Part shown: positions 1 to 12,104 of the stretch, one piece after another | Numbering within the stretch: the stretch's first letter is position 1 | Layout of the letters: the number at the start of each line of letters is the position of its first letter | Source of the DNA: Gadus chalcogrammus | Taxonomy: Eukaryota > Chordata > Actinopteri > Gadiformes > Gadidae | Assembly: GCF_026213295.1 (NCBI RefSeq) | Contig: NC_079415.1 | Coordinates: forward strand, 24,718,610-24,782,609 | Direction: 5' to 3' | DNA: 64,000 nt | Made by a program: the position numbers and the translations under genes | Notes under the pieces: generated by a model | Told to the model about the DNA's origin: nothing | What the model saw: only the letters and a program-made list of their open reading frames with translations | Database searches by the model: none

Positions 1-83
1 CTCTCCCACTCTGTCTTCCCGAACGTGCCGTGTGCAAAGACGCCTCATTCCCGCCCCCACTGCCCCCTCACAACACAACAAGC

Positions 84-300
84 ATGGATGATACCCGTAA
101 AGAAAACGAGACGGCGGCGGGAGACGAAATTGTTTCAAAAAGGAGAAACAATGGCTCCATAATGTGGAAATAGTTCGGGTTTAAAAAAAACAGATGAGCA
201 GCAGCTGCAGGTCATCTGTAGAGAGTGTAGCAAAACCGTTGCGACTAAAAGTGGAAGCACGACAAATCTGTTCCACCATTTACAGCAGCGGCGTGCCTAA
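84..300 (+). pseudogene. hAT transposase N-terminus with broken BED zinc finger
   Basis: An ATG at 84 opens about 30 residues ending in SIMWK and then a TAG stop where the family has a tyrosine. After the eight-A run at 183-190 the reading frame shifts and continues as ICRECSKTVATKSG...TTNLFHHL before a TAA at 298. The Cys-x2-Cys and His-Leu pattern with the TTNLFHHL block is the BED finger found at the N-terminus of hAT transposases and ZBED proteins, where it binds DNA. The copy is disabled by the stop, the shift and the lack of any catalytic domain downstream. A ZBED-like host gene is less likely because nothing follows. Confidence 0.7.
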
Positions 301-836
301 AACTCTGACAGTTTCTTCTGCCCCGAAACCAGGGCCGGCGCTCGGCAGATGTGTTGGGGGCGCCCTCTGGTGACGCTCTTAATTAATTAATTAAAATATA
401 CGAAACAAGCGAAATGAAACCAAACATTTTTCCCAAATGGAACGGAGAAGGGAGGGGGCGGGGGATTAAAGTTACGGCGCACTGAAACCCTCACCGTAGT
501 ACGCAGGACAATGCGACGAAGCCAATGCTCTTAATGGTAGCTAATGTGTGTAACCTACAGCTTTATATTGTTTTGCATAGGTGATTATTTTGTGAAGAAG
601 GTGAAAAACGTCCCTTTTTTTTAAACATGTCACATGTTGCAGTAATACTGACCTATGTTTTAATAAAAGTGCTTGCAACATCTCACATTTGGCTTTTGAC
701 TTACAAAAAAAACATCTAACCCACTCTATAGAAAATATCGAGATATATATCGTATATCGCCATTCAGCCAAAAAATATCGGGATATCATATTTTGCCCAT
801 ATCGTGCAGCACTAGTGTCAAGCAAAGCTTTTGTGG
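301..836. mobile_element. Unassigned stretch with hAT-like terminal fragments
   Basis: No gene is visible. The segment near 330 begins CAGGGCCGGCGC followed by GGGCGCCCTCTGG, matching in style the ends of the hAT MITE at 50851-51134 and the fragment at 25579-25678. From about 720 to 816 an AT-rich block with repeated ATATCG words ends in CAGCACTAG, which looks like the end of another non-autonomous hAT. A short ATTA run lies at about 380. Confidence 0.35.
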
Positions 837-1248
837 AGGGAATAGACGCGTGATAGCGATAGAATTTGTCCACAATAAAAACACATACAAATTAATCAAT
901 ATATATGCACCAAACGTGGAGGAACTGAGAAAAGGTTTTTTTGAGGACTAGGAGGTTCTGTGCACGGGAGGTTGTATAATGGTTGGTGACTATAATGTAA
1001 AATTATCAAGACTAGATTATTCAAATAATGTAATATACAGGTATGATGGGTCAAGGAACTTTTTGAAAAGCATGATGGCAGAACACAAAATGGTGGACAT
1101 ATGGAGGGAGGAAAATGCAGAACGAAAACTGTTTTTGCGGAGGCAGGTGGTTATGGGGACCCTTAAACAGAGTAGAATAGACCTGGTTCTAGTTAGGAAA
1201 TCATTGTCAGCCAAATACAAGAGGTGAAATATACTTTTACCACTCTTA
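837..1248 (+). pseudogene. LINE ORF2 endonuclease domain, C-terminal half
   Basis: Recognisable endonuclease motifs are INIYAPN, VGDYNVKL (the GDFN position), SRIDLVLV and, across the first insertion, the start of the terminal SDH triad: the codons for TTLS sit at 1236-1248 and GAT CAT resumes at 1853. The N-terminal half with the first catalytic Glu/Asn is missing or unreadable before 837. In a live element this domain nicks target DNA to prime reverse transcription. Stops at the FFED and EGID positions show decay. Confidence 0.7.
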
Positions 1249-1847
1249 GGGTGCACTCACACTAGGCCATCTGGCCGTGGCCGTGGCCGTTTTCACACCT
1301 AACCGTGCTCAAATCTGCCAGTGTGAGTGTGGCCAGTCTGGCCAGGCCAGGCCAATTTGGCCACTTGGGAGAGGTGTGCTGCTACGGTACGGGCCGCTAC
1401 GGTACAGATGCTAATGAGCCGACACGTGCACACGCACGGCTACGCAACCTGAGCTGGATGACGTATAGTCCATGCGACGACCACGGACATAATAAAGGCG
1501 ACGAGCCTTCTTTCCCATTAAACGGTAAACATATATCCAAATAAGCAACAGACTCAGCAAAGTGTGAAATGTGTTCTCTGTGTTGTTGTCCATTGTTGTT
1601 AGAACTCTGACTGGCGGCAGACTTTATTATGGTTCATGCAGCGGACGCTTGGTGATGACGTGTTACTTACGACGTGATGACGTATGTACAAGAGCCTACC
1701 GTGGCCGGGCCACAGTTGCGACGGCCAACGGCCACGACCAGATGGCCTAGTGCGAGTGCAGGCCAGAGAACAATGGGGCCATTTGAGCACAGTTAGGTGT
1801 GAAAACGGCCAACGGCCACGGCCAGATGGCCTAGTGTGAGTGCACCC
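1249..1847. mobile_element. Harbinger-like MITE, TTA target duplication
   Basis: Ends are long inverted repeats beginning GGGTGCACTCACACTAGGCC and closing with the complement, each rich in GGCC/CCGTGG words. It is flanked by TTA (1246-1248) and CTA (1848-1850), a probable 3-base duplication with one change. The 3-base TWA-type target is typical of PIF/Harbinger. The insertion falls exactly inside the endonuclease SDH codons of the LINE. No coding capacity was found inside. Confidence 0.7.
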
Positions 1848-1850
1848 CTA

Positions 1851-2375
1851 GTGATCATGAAAGAAAAGGTTAAAAAGAAAAGCATATACTATGCCAAACA
1901 AATGAACTTTAGAATGGATCAGGTAGAGAAAGAGATACAAAATAAATGAAACGAAGAAGCAGGGAAAGCAGACAAAGATGCAAATTATAATATACAAAAT
2001 TATATGAAGTTGAGAAGGCAACTAAAAGATTGTGAGAAAAATAAATGTGATGGGGCGATAGTAAGGAGTAGAGTACAGTATGCTGTAAAGGGGGAAAGGT
2101 GCACAGCGTACTTTCTAAACCTGGAAAAAAAGAAACAAAATGAAAATGGGGAGAAGGTAAATGATTTGGTTAGCATCTTGAATACAGTGGAAGGCTTCTA
2201 TAAAAACTTGTATAAAAATGGTAATACAGATAAAGTATGTATTGATGAGGTCTTGAGTGGTGTGGATGCAAGGATATCAGCAGACGAGCAAGACATGTGT
2301 GACAGAGAGATTACAGTAGAAGAAATACAAATAGCAATTAAAAATGCAAAAAACAATAAAAGCCCTGGTTCAGAT
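1851..2375 (+). pseudogene. LINE ORF2 linker region
   Basis: Translation gives KEKVKKKSIYYAKQMNF, a TGA stop near 1948, then 124 residues containing KGERCTAYFLNLEKKKQ and ITVEEIQIAIKNAKNNKSPGSD. The YFLNLEK block between endonuclease and reverse transcriptase is a hallmark of L1/Tx1 elements, and KNNKSPGSDG opens the RT domain. The reading frame is cut directly after the GSD codons by the next insertion. Confidence 0.75.
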
Positions 2376-2896
2376 TAGCCTGGTTCTACCAGACTCTCGT
2401 ACTTCACTTCATTTCATTTCATTTGTACAGAGTCTGGACCTAATCAATTGACAAACGTTAACTCACTTGAAGGCGGGTGTCTGTTGAAGTTTAAAATTAT
2501 TGGATCTGCCCAGTGCCACTCTGGATCTGCCATAACCAATCGCTAACGTTTGGTTGTGACGTATGTCATGCGCCGGGAATCACGCGCAGGTTGTACACAA
2601 ACCAAACACCTTGCGCGTCTGCACGAAAATGTCCGTCAACGACAGCTGCAGGTTTTGTTCGTCGAATTTAATTTATCAGGGAAAAATTGCACATTGTAAA
2701 TCAACTACCGACCTACAACAACAACTCAAACTGGCGCACGACTTTATCGTCATTGTTCTCAGACACGCCCTCTGTTCGCTGATTGGGCGCCGCTGTGGCG
2801 GCGCCAGAAAACCAAATTACATACAGCAGGTCCAGACCTAGTACTGAAGGGAAATTCGAATTGAGCGGAAGTACTTAGGCGGGCGGAGCCAGGCTA
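2376..2896. mobile_element. Non-autonomous DNA transposon with 9-base duplication
   Basis: The element starts TAGCCTGGTTCTACCAGA and ends GGAGCCAGGCTA. The identical 9-base word GGTTCAGAT stands on both sides (2367-2375 and 2897-2905). Removing the element plus one copy restores the LINE reading frame from KSPGSD to GLSSEFYKEF. A 9-base duplication fits MULE-type elements; an 8-base hAT duplication with a chance extra base is also possible. The open frame inside (2563-2841) has no recognisable domain. Confidence 0.7.
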
Positions 2897-3379
2897 GGTT
2901 CAGATGGCCTTAGCAGTGAATTCTACAAAGAGTTTGCTGATGTGTTGGCACCCATACTGCTAATGGTATACCAAAGCATGGAGGAGGGACAACTGGTTTC
3001 AGAATCCATGGCTACTGGGGTAATCACAATATTATTTAAAAATAAGGGGAGTAGGTTGGAGTTAGGGAATTATAGGCCAATTAGTTTATTGAATATTGAC
3101 TATAAGATATTAACAAGGGTTTTAGCGTATAGGATTAAGAAGGCAATGGGAGGAATAATATCACCGACACAGGCATTTAGTGTCGAAGGGAGAGACATAG
3201 CAGATATAATAGGGACAGTTAGGGACGTTGTTAGGCACATGAAAGAACAGTCTGGGATAGTGTTGAGTGTAGATTTGAATAAGGCTTTTGATAGAGTGGA
3301 GCATGAGTTCTTGTTTCGGAGTATGAAAGAGTTTGGGTTTGGGGATAGAATAGTGAGTTGGATCAGGCTGCTGTATAAA
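2897..3379 (+). pseudogene. LINE reverse transcriptase, N-terminal half
   Basis: Residues include GLSSEFYKEF, VITILFKNKGS, LGNYRPISLLNIDYKIL, ISPTQAFSVEGRDI and the catalytic-site block LSVDLNKAFDRVEHEF with its first aspartate. These are the RT fingers and palm motifs 0-3 of an L1/Tx1-type LINE. The frame ends at LLYKG, where the third insertion begins. Continuous open frame across this piece suggests modest age. Confidence 0.8.
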
Positions 3380-4046
3380 GGCCAATTTCCACTGGAATCG
3401 GCACGGAAGCGGCACGGCAGCGAATCGCTCGCCAAAAAATAATAGAAACCATTAAAGTGAACGTAGGCTATTCCACTGGATACGGCACCGGCACGGCACG
3501 GAACCGTCCCCAAACCGGCACTTCGTTTACGATACTTGCCTCTTCTATTTCTGAAAGTTGCCGGTTCGCTGCCGTGTCTCAGAACACGACTACAGCCAAT
3601 CAGTTTGCCTTTTCGCTCACATCGATCCTTATGTAATTCACAGGGTATTGTAATATTATACAGTCTATCTATGGTATATAATGGTATCAATAGCTAATCA
3701 GTGGCAAAGAAGAATTGAAAGTCCGCGTCGATGCCTCGCAAGTCCAGTGTCGCGAGTGGACGTTGCCATGACATCTAGAAATCATAGGTCTACCGTATTC
3801 AATGGGTAATGTGTATGGTTGATTATAAGGTAGGCCTATGTATATATATATATATATTATAATGTATATTATAATATATATGGTTTGAATATAACTTGTG
3901 AATAATATTGTATGAATACTTATTATAATTATGCACGTCTTGAGCCATCTGTCGGAACGTGTCCGTGCCGCTTCCAGTGGGGATTGCAGTACGGAACACA
4001 GCCGCTTCGCTGCCGTGGCGCTTCCGTGCCGATTCCGGTGGAAGCT
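3380..4046. mobile_element. MITE with GC-rich inverted ends
   Basis: Left end begins GGCCAATTTCCACTGGAATC followed by repeated GGCACGG words; the right end is the inverse, closing GATTCCGGTGGAAGCT. It lies between the RT codons LLYKG and KSRVKCNG. The same CCACCGGA / GCACGG vocabulary recurs in the nested MITE pair at 55035-56695, so the two loci carry one family. An AT run (TATATA) lies at about 3839-3885. The target duplication is not clear. Confidence 0.6.
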
Positions 4047-5057
4047 AAGAGTAGGGTCAAATGCAATGGGCTGATGCAGACACTTTTGCTTTGGAGAGGT
4101 CAGTGAGACAGGGCTGTCATTTATCAGCACTGTTATATAGCATGTATATTGAACCCTTTGCTGTCCTTATAAAAAAGGATAGTAATATAAAAGGAATACA
4201 AATACCAGGTGAGAAAATTAATATAATTCAACAATATGCGGATGACATGACAATAACAGTAGAAAATATGGACAGCATCAATATAATTATGAAACACATG
4301 GAAACATATGGGAGGGCAGCAGGGGCTAAAGTGAATATAGAAAAATATGAACTAATGTGTATCAGGTCAGGAGAGGGATAGGGTAGAGACAGTATGATTG
4401 CATTTAGAGTTGTAGACTGCATCAAAGTTTTAGGAGTAAACAGGTCCAAACGAAAAGGAAGCAAGAGATGTCACTTGGACAGGAGTGATAAATAAGATAA
4501 AACACTTTAAATGCATGGAAGCAGAGGAAATTGTATTTAAAAGGTAAGGTAATAGTTGTTAATTCCTTATTATTATCCAAATGTGTGTATCTTTTGGGTG
4601 CACTAGATCTTCTGGTATGGGTTCTATCCGAATTAAATCAGCTGACTTCAAACTTCTTGTGGGATGGGAAGGGTGTGAGGATATCCCACAAAACATTGAC
4701 AGCAGGGTAAAGTGAGGGAGGGTTAAAACTGGTGGACATTGACACAAAACGTAAAGCACTGAGGGTTAAAACAGTGAAGAAGTATCTCCATGATGTGAAT
4801 GACTATGGGTGGAAACAATTCTTTAAAATGTACGTTCAGATGGCTGGTAGATGTGGAGAGAATAGTCTGCTTATGGTTTTGAAAGAACCAATGTATGAAA
4901 AAGTGCCTTTTTTCTACCAAGAGGTGTTCAGAGCGTGGGGAGAATTCCTACCCAACATATCATACAATTGTAGTAATGTAACCGAAGTAATGAATAAACA
5001 CGTTTTTCCCAATCCTATAATACAGCATAACAACAAAATGCTATACAATAAGGTTTT
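4047..5057 (+). pseudogene. LINE reverse transcriptase, C-terminal half
   Basis: From 4061 the frame reads FALERSVRQGCHLSALLYSM, then INIIQQYADDMTITVEN: the YADD box holds the two metal-binding aspartates of the polymerase site. After the thumb region (GAKVNIEKYELM) a TAG at 4379 and several shifts follow. A further 126-residue open frame at 4732-5112 (EGGLKLVDIDTKRKALRVK) matches the conserved segment after the RT thumb in L1/Tx1 elements. The frame runs a short way into the next transposon. Confidence 0.75.
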
Positions 5058-6726
5058 GGGCGGATCTAGAAAAATATTCATGGGGTGGCAAGAGGGGGAC
5101 AGGAGATTTTGAGGGGTGGCACGCTCTGGCAGAAGTATATACAGTATGCCGATTTAATTAAAGCCATATCAATCAATATTTACTTGGAAAGCCCCCACAT
5201 TTAGATATTTTGACTCAATAACATTATATTTAATTTATTGTGGGATGAGTAAAGCCTTACATTTAAACATAAAAGGTTTCAGACAAAATTTAATAAATTA
5301 TTACTGAATAATTACAAAATCAACCTGCCTTACAACAAACACCTGCACTATTACAACCGCAGGGGCATGGGGCTAAAAATATATGCAAAGAGAGCTGCAA
5401 TATGTACTTTAGTTAACAATAAATTGGTATTGGTCCATGAGATATTCCTATCAGATGTCAATCATCAGTCCAACTTGAGTGCAAATATCACTTTATTCAC
5501 CGATTCCAATAATTTACATACAATGCCACCCTCAAAGTGCGGTGACATAGAATAACTCCCAAAGTAGAGTGTATTACCTGCATGCTTGGAAGAGCCAAAT
5601 GGGGATTCAGGGGAAGTGCTATCAAAGATTTCCCTCTCTTTCTTTTTTTATATCTTTCATTTCTAAGTATTTAAGACCTTTTGAGTTTACCTTATTATTT
5701 TTTTTGCTCTTGATGTGAAGCTTGTTTTATTATTAATTATTGATGACATATTGGTTTATAAAAGTTCAGACAGGTGTGCAACCAAGTAGATTAGAGATGG
5801 CCATTTGTAAATAATTTACAGAAGATGACTTGCATTTTGTACCTGTTACTTGGTTCAATGACAATAAAGTTTAATATAATCAAATCGAATGACTGTTGAT
5901 ACAAAAGGAGGCACATGAAGTTAACGGTCAGGAAAACCAGCTGAGTGTAGAAGGGTTTGTGTTTGTTAGCGCGTCTTTAGCGCGGATTGCAATTCTTATT
6001 GCAGCCTGCAGGGTTATGCGAGAAACATACGGAGGGACGCGGTCGTTGAGCTCCGCCGCCCCACATTGCATGACACGTTAAACTCAACTAGAATCGCCAC
6101 CATCAATTTGATATCTACAGAACAAAAATAGTCGGAAAGCCTACAGAAACTATAGATAGTTAATGTGACAATCACATTATTAAAAATAAACTTGGAGCAA
6201 TGATTTACTGAGGAACTATTTTTTTTGGGAGAATGCTTTTGCAGGGAGTTCGCCGCCCCACCTGCCCATACGGCACGCGCCGGCTATGCAGCTATAAGGC
6301 ATTCCAATCTTAACTTAAGTCTTTAACTATGATGTTTCTGTAATACACAGCACTGCTCTTTTCTAATTATTATAATTTCTTCATAGATAGACGGTTGATC
6401 AGTATTACCTCAAGAATGTAGTCTCTCTGCCGCGCCGCTTGCTTCGTTCGTTTGGAGGACTCTCGCGCCTTCCTTGTATTCAAAATCAGTGCCGGCGGGA
6501 GTCTCGGGGAGGGGGGGGGGGGCAGGCGGGATGGGGCAATATTTCCTGGTTGCATTCACTTGCAGTCTGACTTTTGAAACTCGCTTTTGTAAATGTCTTG
6601 TAAAAGCAAAAAAAAAAGAAAAAAAAAAAGAGTTTTGCGCTGCCAACTGGGGTGGCAGATGGAGTGGCAAGGCTTTTTTTAGGGTGGCAGTTGCCACCCC
6701 ATGCCACCCCAGTAGATCCGCCCCTG
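5058..6726. mobile_element. Non-autonomous hAT element
   Basis: The right end closes with ATGCCACCCC...GATCCGCCCCTG, the inverse of a hAT terminus CAGGGGCGGATCTACTGGGG. The left end GGGCGGATCTAG...GGGGTGGCA is a decayed copy of the same end. It sits between LINE codons for NKVLG and AGIRQVKD. An 8-base duplication cannot be read because the left edge is eroded. A and C/G homopolymers occur at 6509-6522 and 6608-6630. Confidence 0.65.
5120..5885 (+). other. AT-rich LINE-like 3' segment inside the hAT
   Basis: This part of the hAT does not resemble its ends. It contains a 62-codon open frame (5367-5555, NNKLVLVHEIFL) of no recognised family, a T-rich tract at 5640-5705, and a polyadenylation signal AATAAA at about 5863 followed by ATATAATCAAATCG. 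A retroposed 3' end that landed inside the hAT is the simplest reading, but I cannot name the source. Confidence 0.3.
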
Positions 6727-7555
6727 CATGGATGCAGGAATTAGGCAAGTAAAGGACATGGTCTATGAGTTTGTGCCTGGGTTTCTGCCAGGGCAGGCAA
6801 TGGTAGACTGCGTAAGAGAATGGGATGAGGATGCTAGGAGAGATATGATTGTAAAAATGTATGATATAATTAAGGGGAGTATGCCTGGAGACTGGAGGAA
6901 TTTGATTGAGAGAGAGTGTGTGAGGACAGGGGATGGACCTTTACCTAAACTAGTGTTTGTTAAAAATGATGCAAGTAAAGAGTTTAAAGAATTAAAAGTA
7001 AAAAACATATGTTTAGAACTGATAGCGAAACTGTTGAAAAGACCGGCATCAGAACAAATGTGGGAGAGGGTTCTGCCAGGTATGAATGTACAGTTGATAT
7101 GGGAAAACCTCCAAATCAAATATAATGCAATAGAATGTGAAAACAATGACTTCATGACGAGACACAACAGGATCTATGTAAACACAGTGCTGCATCAGAT
7201 TAACAAAGAGAACAAAAGAGAATGTGATATGTGTGAAACTGAGCCAGAAGACTTGTTACATATATATATCCGATGTCAATGTCTACGTAGTTTTGTTTTG
7301 AAGTTAAAAGATATGCTGTTTAAAAACTGGGAAAAGGGTTTTGTAAAGGCATATGAATGGAACAAAATGTTGTTGTTTGGAGTAAATGGGAAAAGGAAAG
7401 ATGTGAATGTTCGTTTGTTTAATTGTGTGTCAAGCCACGTAAGGTATGCTATTATGTCAAGAAGGAATCTTGCTCATTTTGAGGGGAAAAAGGTTCATGT
7501 GTGGGATTTGTTTGAATCTGTTGTCAGGAGAAATGTGGGTTTGATATGGTGCTGA
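6727..7555 (+). pseudogene. LINE ORF2 C-terminal region with CCHC knuckle
   Basis: A 275-codon open frame from ATG at 6728 reads AGIRQVKDMVYEFVPGFLPG and later CDMCETEPEDLLHIYIRC, a Cys-x2-Cys-x8-His-x4-Cys knuckle. The AGI..V.D...E..PGFLP block followed by this knuckle is the C-terminus of Tx1/L1 ORF2. The ATG is simply the first methionine after the hAT insertion, not a biological start. The frame ends naturally at IWC-TGA and is followed by the 3' UTR (7556-7803) and an A-rich tail (7804-7828). Confidence 0.75.
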
Positions 7556-7827
7556 GGACTTTGCTAAATGTTTTATTGACGGGTGTGGTTTTATATCTGT
7601 AACATCGGAAGGGAAACTAGCATTTCATTTCTGAGTGTGCCTCTATGTTTATCAGGCGCATGTGTTATTATTAAGTGATTTATTTTTCCTTTTTTGTGTT
7701 TGGTTACCCCTCAAGATGAATGTGATTCCTGTGTGTATGTCATTGTTTTGTGTAAATATTTACAGATGAATGTCTTTTGTATATATAAATTGGTATTTTT
7801 GATTAAAAAAAAAAAAAGAAAAGAAAA

Positions 7828-8357
7828 CACACCCGATCTCATCTGATCTCGGAAGCCAAGCAGGGTCAGGCCAGGTTAGTACTTGGATGGGAGACCGCCG
7901 GGGAATACCAAGTGGTGTCGGGTGGTGCCCAATAGGTGGCACTCTTCCCTCTGGCCCCTTCACTCATCAATTCCGGTGCCTTGACGGGGACAATGTGCTG
8001 TGGAAGGCGCCGTCCTACGGAGGAGACGTAAAACCGAGGTCCAGACTCACTGTGGTCATAAAAGATCCCAGGACACTTTTCGCAAAGAGTAGGGGGTACC
8101 CCGGTGTCCTGGCCAAAACAGGCTAATTCAATCTGGTCCCCCTAATAATCCTCCTGTACAATTGGCTGACTCATTAATTCCCTCACTCTCTACCTCAAGC
8201 TGGTGCGTGGTGAGCGTTCTGGCGCAGATTGGCTGGCGTGCATCACCCAAGTGGGTGCTACACACTGGTGGTGGTGAGTAAGGTCCTCCCCTTCACTGTA
8301 AGTGTCTCTGGGTAATGAAAAGCGCTATATAGATATAATGAATTATCATTATTATTA
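7828..8357 (+). mobile_element. 5S rRNA-derived SINE
   Basis: Positions 7832-7912 carry the 5S rRNA internal promoter region: CCCGATCTCATCTGATCTC, GGAAGCCAAGCAGGGTC, then TTAGTACTTGGATGGGAGAC and GGGAATACCA. About 25 bases of the 5S 5' end are missing. A roughly 400-base non-5S body follows (GTCCTACGGAGGAGACGTAA, AAAGATCCCAGGACACTTTT), and the tail AAAGCGCTATATAGATATAA ends in ATTATTATT. A functional 5S gene would stop near position 120; this continues, so it is a SINE3-type element. It abuts the A-tail of the LINE. Confidence 0.8.
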
Positions 8358-8726
8358 GTCCATTATCACCAAACACCAAGATCTGCAGTTCTCTCTCTCC
8401 GATCGGGTTGGTCAAAAGGTGAGACCACAGATACAGTTTGGTCCCACGCTATCTCAGTCAACTACATTCACCCCATGTCCTCACCAACAGAGAAAATGAG
8501 ATCACAACCAAACACACAAACTGCCGACACCACAGTTTGGGCTTTGCAATACTTCTAAGTACACCCATTACGGATCCTCCTGTTCTCTGATTCACCGAAG
8601 TGCCTGGCTCGGACCGGCCCAACTCACAGGCAGGCGGGGGATAATTAGCATTAGCAAAGCGTTGCGAAGCTCATTGATTAAGTGACAGCGGAGGATGAGT
8701 TCAGTTCTCCTCACCAGGACATTAAA
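8358..8726. other. No gene seen
   Basis: Unique-looking sequence without recognised repeats or coding signal; it separates the 5S SINE from the following CA tract. Confidence 0.4.
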
Positions 8727-8768
8727 ACACACACACACACATACACATACAGACACACACACACACAC
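8727..8768. repeat. Interrupted (CA)n microsatellite
   Basis: Alternating CA with ATAC and AGAC interruptions. Confidence 0.9.
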
Positions 8769-8949
8769 TGCTTTAACGATGGAAAACCCCAAAAGCTCTT
8801 CTTCCAACTTGTTTGTGCTAAGAAGAATTTGCTGTGAAATAAATGGTTGCAAAAATATGTGGTTGGTTACTATTTGTTCATTATGATGATGCATACATCC
8901 CAGCTCACTCATATTGAATTCAAAAACACGTCATTCAGGAACGGGTAGG

Positions 8950-9050
8950 GGTTGAGGGATGCAGGCTCTGATATTGGGTATCGAACCCAGAACCTTTTAG
9001 CTTGGAGTCAAACCCCCTAACCACTAGGCGAATACCATATCCTACACATC
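8950..9050 (-). mobile_element. tRNA-derived SINE fragment
   Basis: On the minus strand a box-A-like CTAGTGGTTAGG is followed about 35 bases later by the box-B-like GGGTTCGATACCC. This is the head of a tRNA-derived SINE; no acceptor-stem pairing or tail was found, so it is not a working tRNA gene. Confidence 0.5.
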
Positions 9051-11049
<1,999 letters not shown>

Positions 11050-11146
11050 CGCTGTTCTTCTTCCGTCTCAGCCCTCCATCTCCGTCCCTTGAGCTTCTCA
11101 ATGCCCTCCTGGCATCCAGCAGCTCCCTACGAATCATCTCCTCAGG
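11050..11146 (-). CDS. Possible small internal exon, unidentified
   Basis: On the minus strand CATTTAG precedes 97 bases that read PEEMIRRELLDARRALRSS, then a basic stretch LRRKKNS, and end at a strong donor G|GTGAGT. The composition (Glu/Arg-rich helix) looks like a real protein segment, and the orientation matches speg and farp1 in this window. The acceptor lacks a good pyrimidine tract, and I do not recognise the family, so this is a candidate only. It could belong to a minus-strand gene whose other exons lie outside recognisable sequence. Confidence 0.25.
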
Positions 11147-11588
11147 CTAAATGTTCCCTTCTTAATTCCCACCACTCGACGAGAGACTCAGACGAGACTC
11201 ACTGAAAACTCCTTCCGTTACAAACTCATCCATCCTTTCTCACGCCGTTTGTTGTTATTTGCAGTAATTTAATATGATTGTATATTTCTTATTCCGATGT
11301 CTCTCGCGCAAATGTGCACTTTCTCTGGAGGAAGGAAAGGACTTAGTGTCCTTCAAGATAGCCGCCAGACTGCTACATTCTCCCAAGATAAGTTCTGGTC
11401 TTACTCATGTCCTGTTACAGTTCTCTACGGCCAGTGTGATTGCTAGAGGAGGGGTGCTCTGAGTGAGGGAGATGTGGTGTACCCCCCAACCCTGACCTCT
11501 ACCCCCCCCCCCCCCACTACACACACATACACTTCCCCTGCAGATCCCCAGCAAAGGACACACCCCCCTACTGATGGCCGGGGGATTT

Positions 11589-11618
11589 CACTCACTCACT
11601 CACTCACACACTCACACA

Positions 11619-11704
<86 letters not shown>

Positions 11705-11708
11705 CACC
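11589..11708. repeat. (CACT)n then (CA)n microsatellite
   Basis: CACT repeats grade into about 80 bases of pure CA ending in GCACACACAC. A 13- to 14-C run lies just upstream at 11501-11514. Confidence 0.95.
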
Positions 11709-11884
11709 TTTGCTGCCCGATGGGTACGGTACGGCCCAGTGAGAGATCTCCTGCTGCTTCTGACCATCTACATGAAGCAGGCGAGCCCTCCTACATACAG
11801 CGAGACCACCAGGCAGCCAGGGCTGGGATCGCACATACATGTTTGACCCTTGACCCCTCCCATATTCAGCCAGCCATAAATGAT

Positions 11885-12104
11885 AAATGGACTGCATTTA
11901 TACAGCACTTTTCTCAAAGAGCTTTACAATACTACCTAACCTTCACCCATTCATGCAGACATTCACACACAGACGGCAGGGCAACAGCCAGCTCGTCAAG
12001 AGCACTCAGGGTGAGGTGTCTTACTCAGAGACACCTCGACAGTATGAATCGAACCAGAAACCTTGCGGTTACCAGCAAACTCACTCTACCTCCTGAGGCA
12101 CATG
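11885..12104 (-). mobile_element. tRNA-derived SINE, reverse copy
   Basis: Read on the minus strand this begins with tRNA-like GGTTTCTGGTTCGATTCATA (box B), continues through CTGAGTAAGACACCTCACC and the TGTCTGCATGAATGG body, and ends AGTGCTGTATAAATGCAGTC. The body and tail match the better preserved plus-strand copy at 53529-53806, so both belong to one SINE family with an AGCGCTATATAAATGCAG tail. Confidence 0.75.

Larger units (their letters stand above)
837..7826 (+). mobile_element. L1/Tx1-type LINE, broken by four nested insertions
   Basis: The pieces at 837-1248, 1851-2375, 2897-3379, 4047-5057 and 6727-7555 read in order as one non-LTR retrotransposon ORF2: apurinic endonuclease, linker with YFLNLEK, reverse transcriptase with YADD, and a C-terminal CCHC knuckle. 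A run of A residues at 7804-7828 ends the element. The gaps between pieces are each occupied by a DNA transposon with inverted ends. The order of motifs is that of the L1/Tx1 group. Internal stops and frameshifts (for example TGA near 1948 and TAG near 2375) show the copy was dead or decaying independently of the insertions. Confidence 0.8.

Noticed and set aside
2563..2841. 92-codon frame as a gene
   Set aside because: Lies wholly inside a non-autonomous transposon and shows no domain.
7828..7930. Functional 5S rRNA gene
   Set aside because: The 5' end of 5S is missing, several internal changes are present, and the sequence continues into a SINE body and tail with no T-run terminator.
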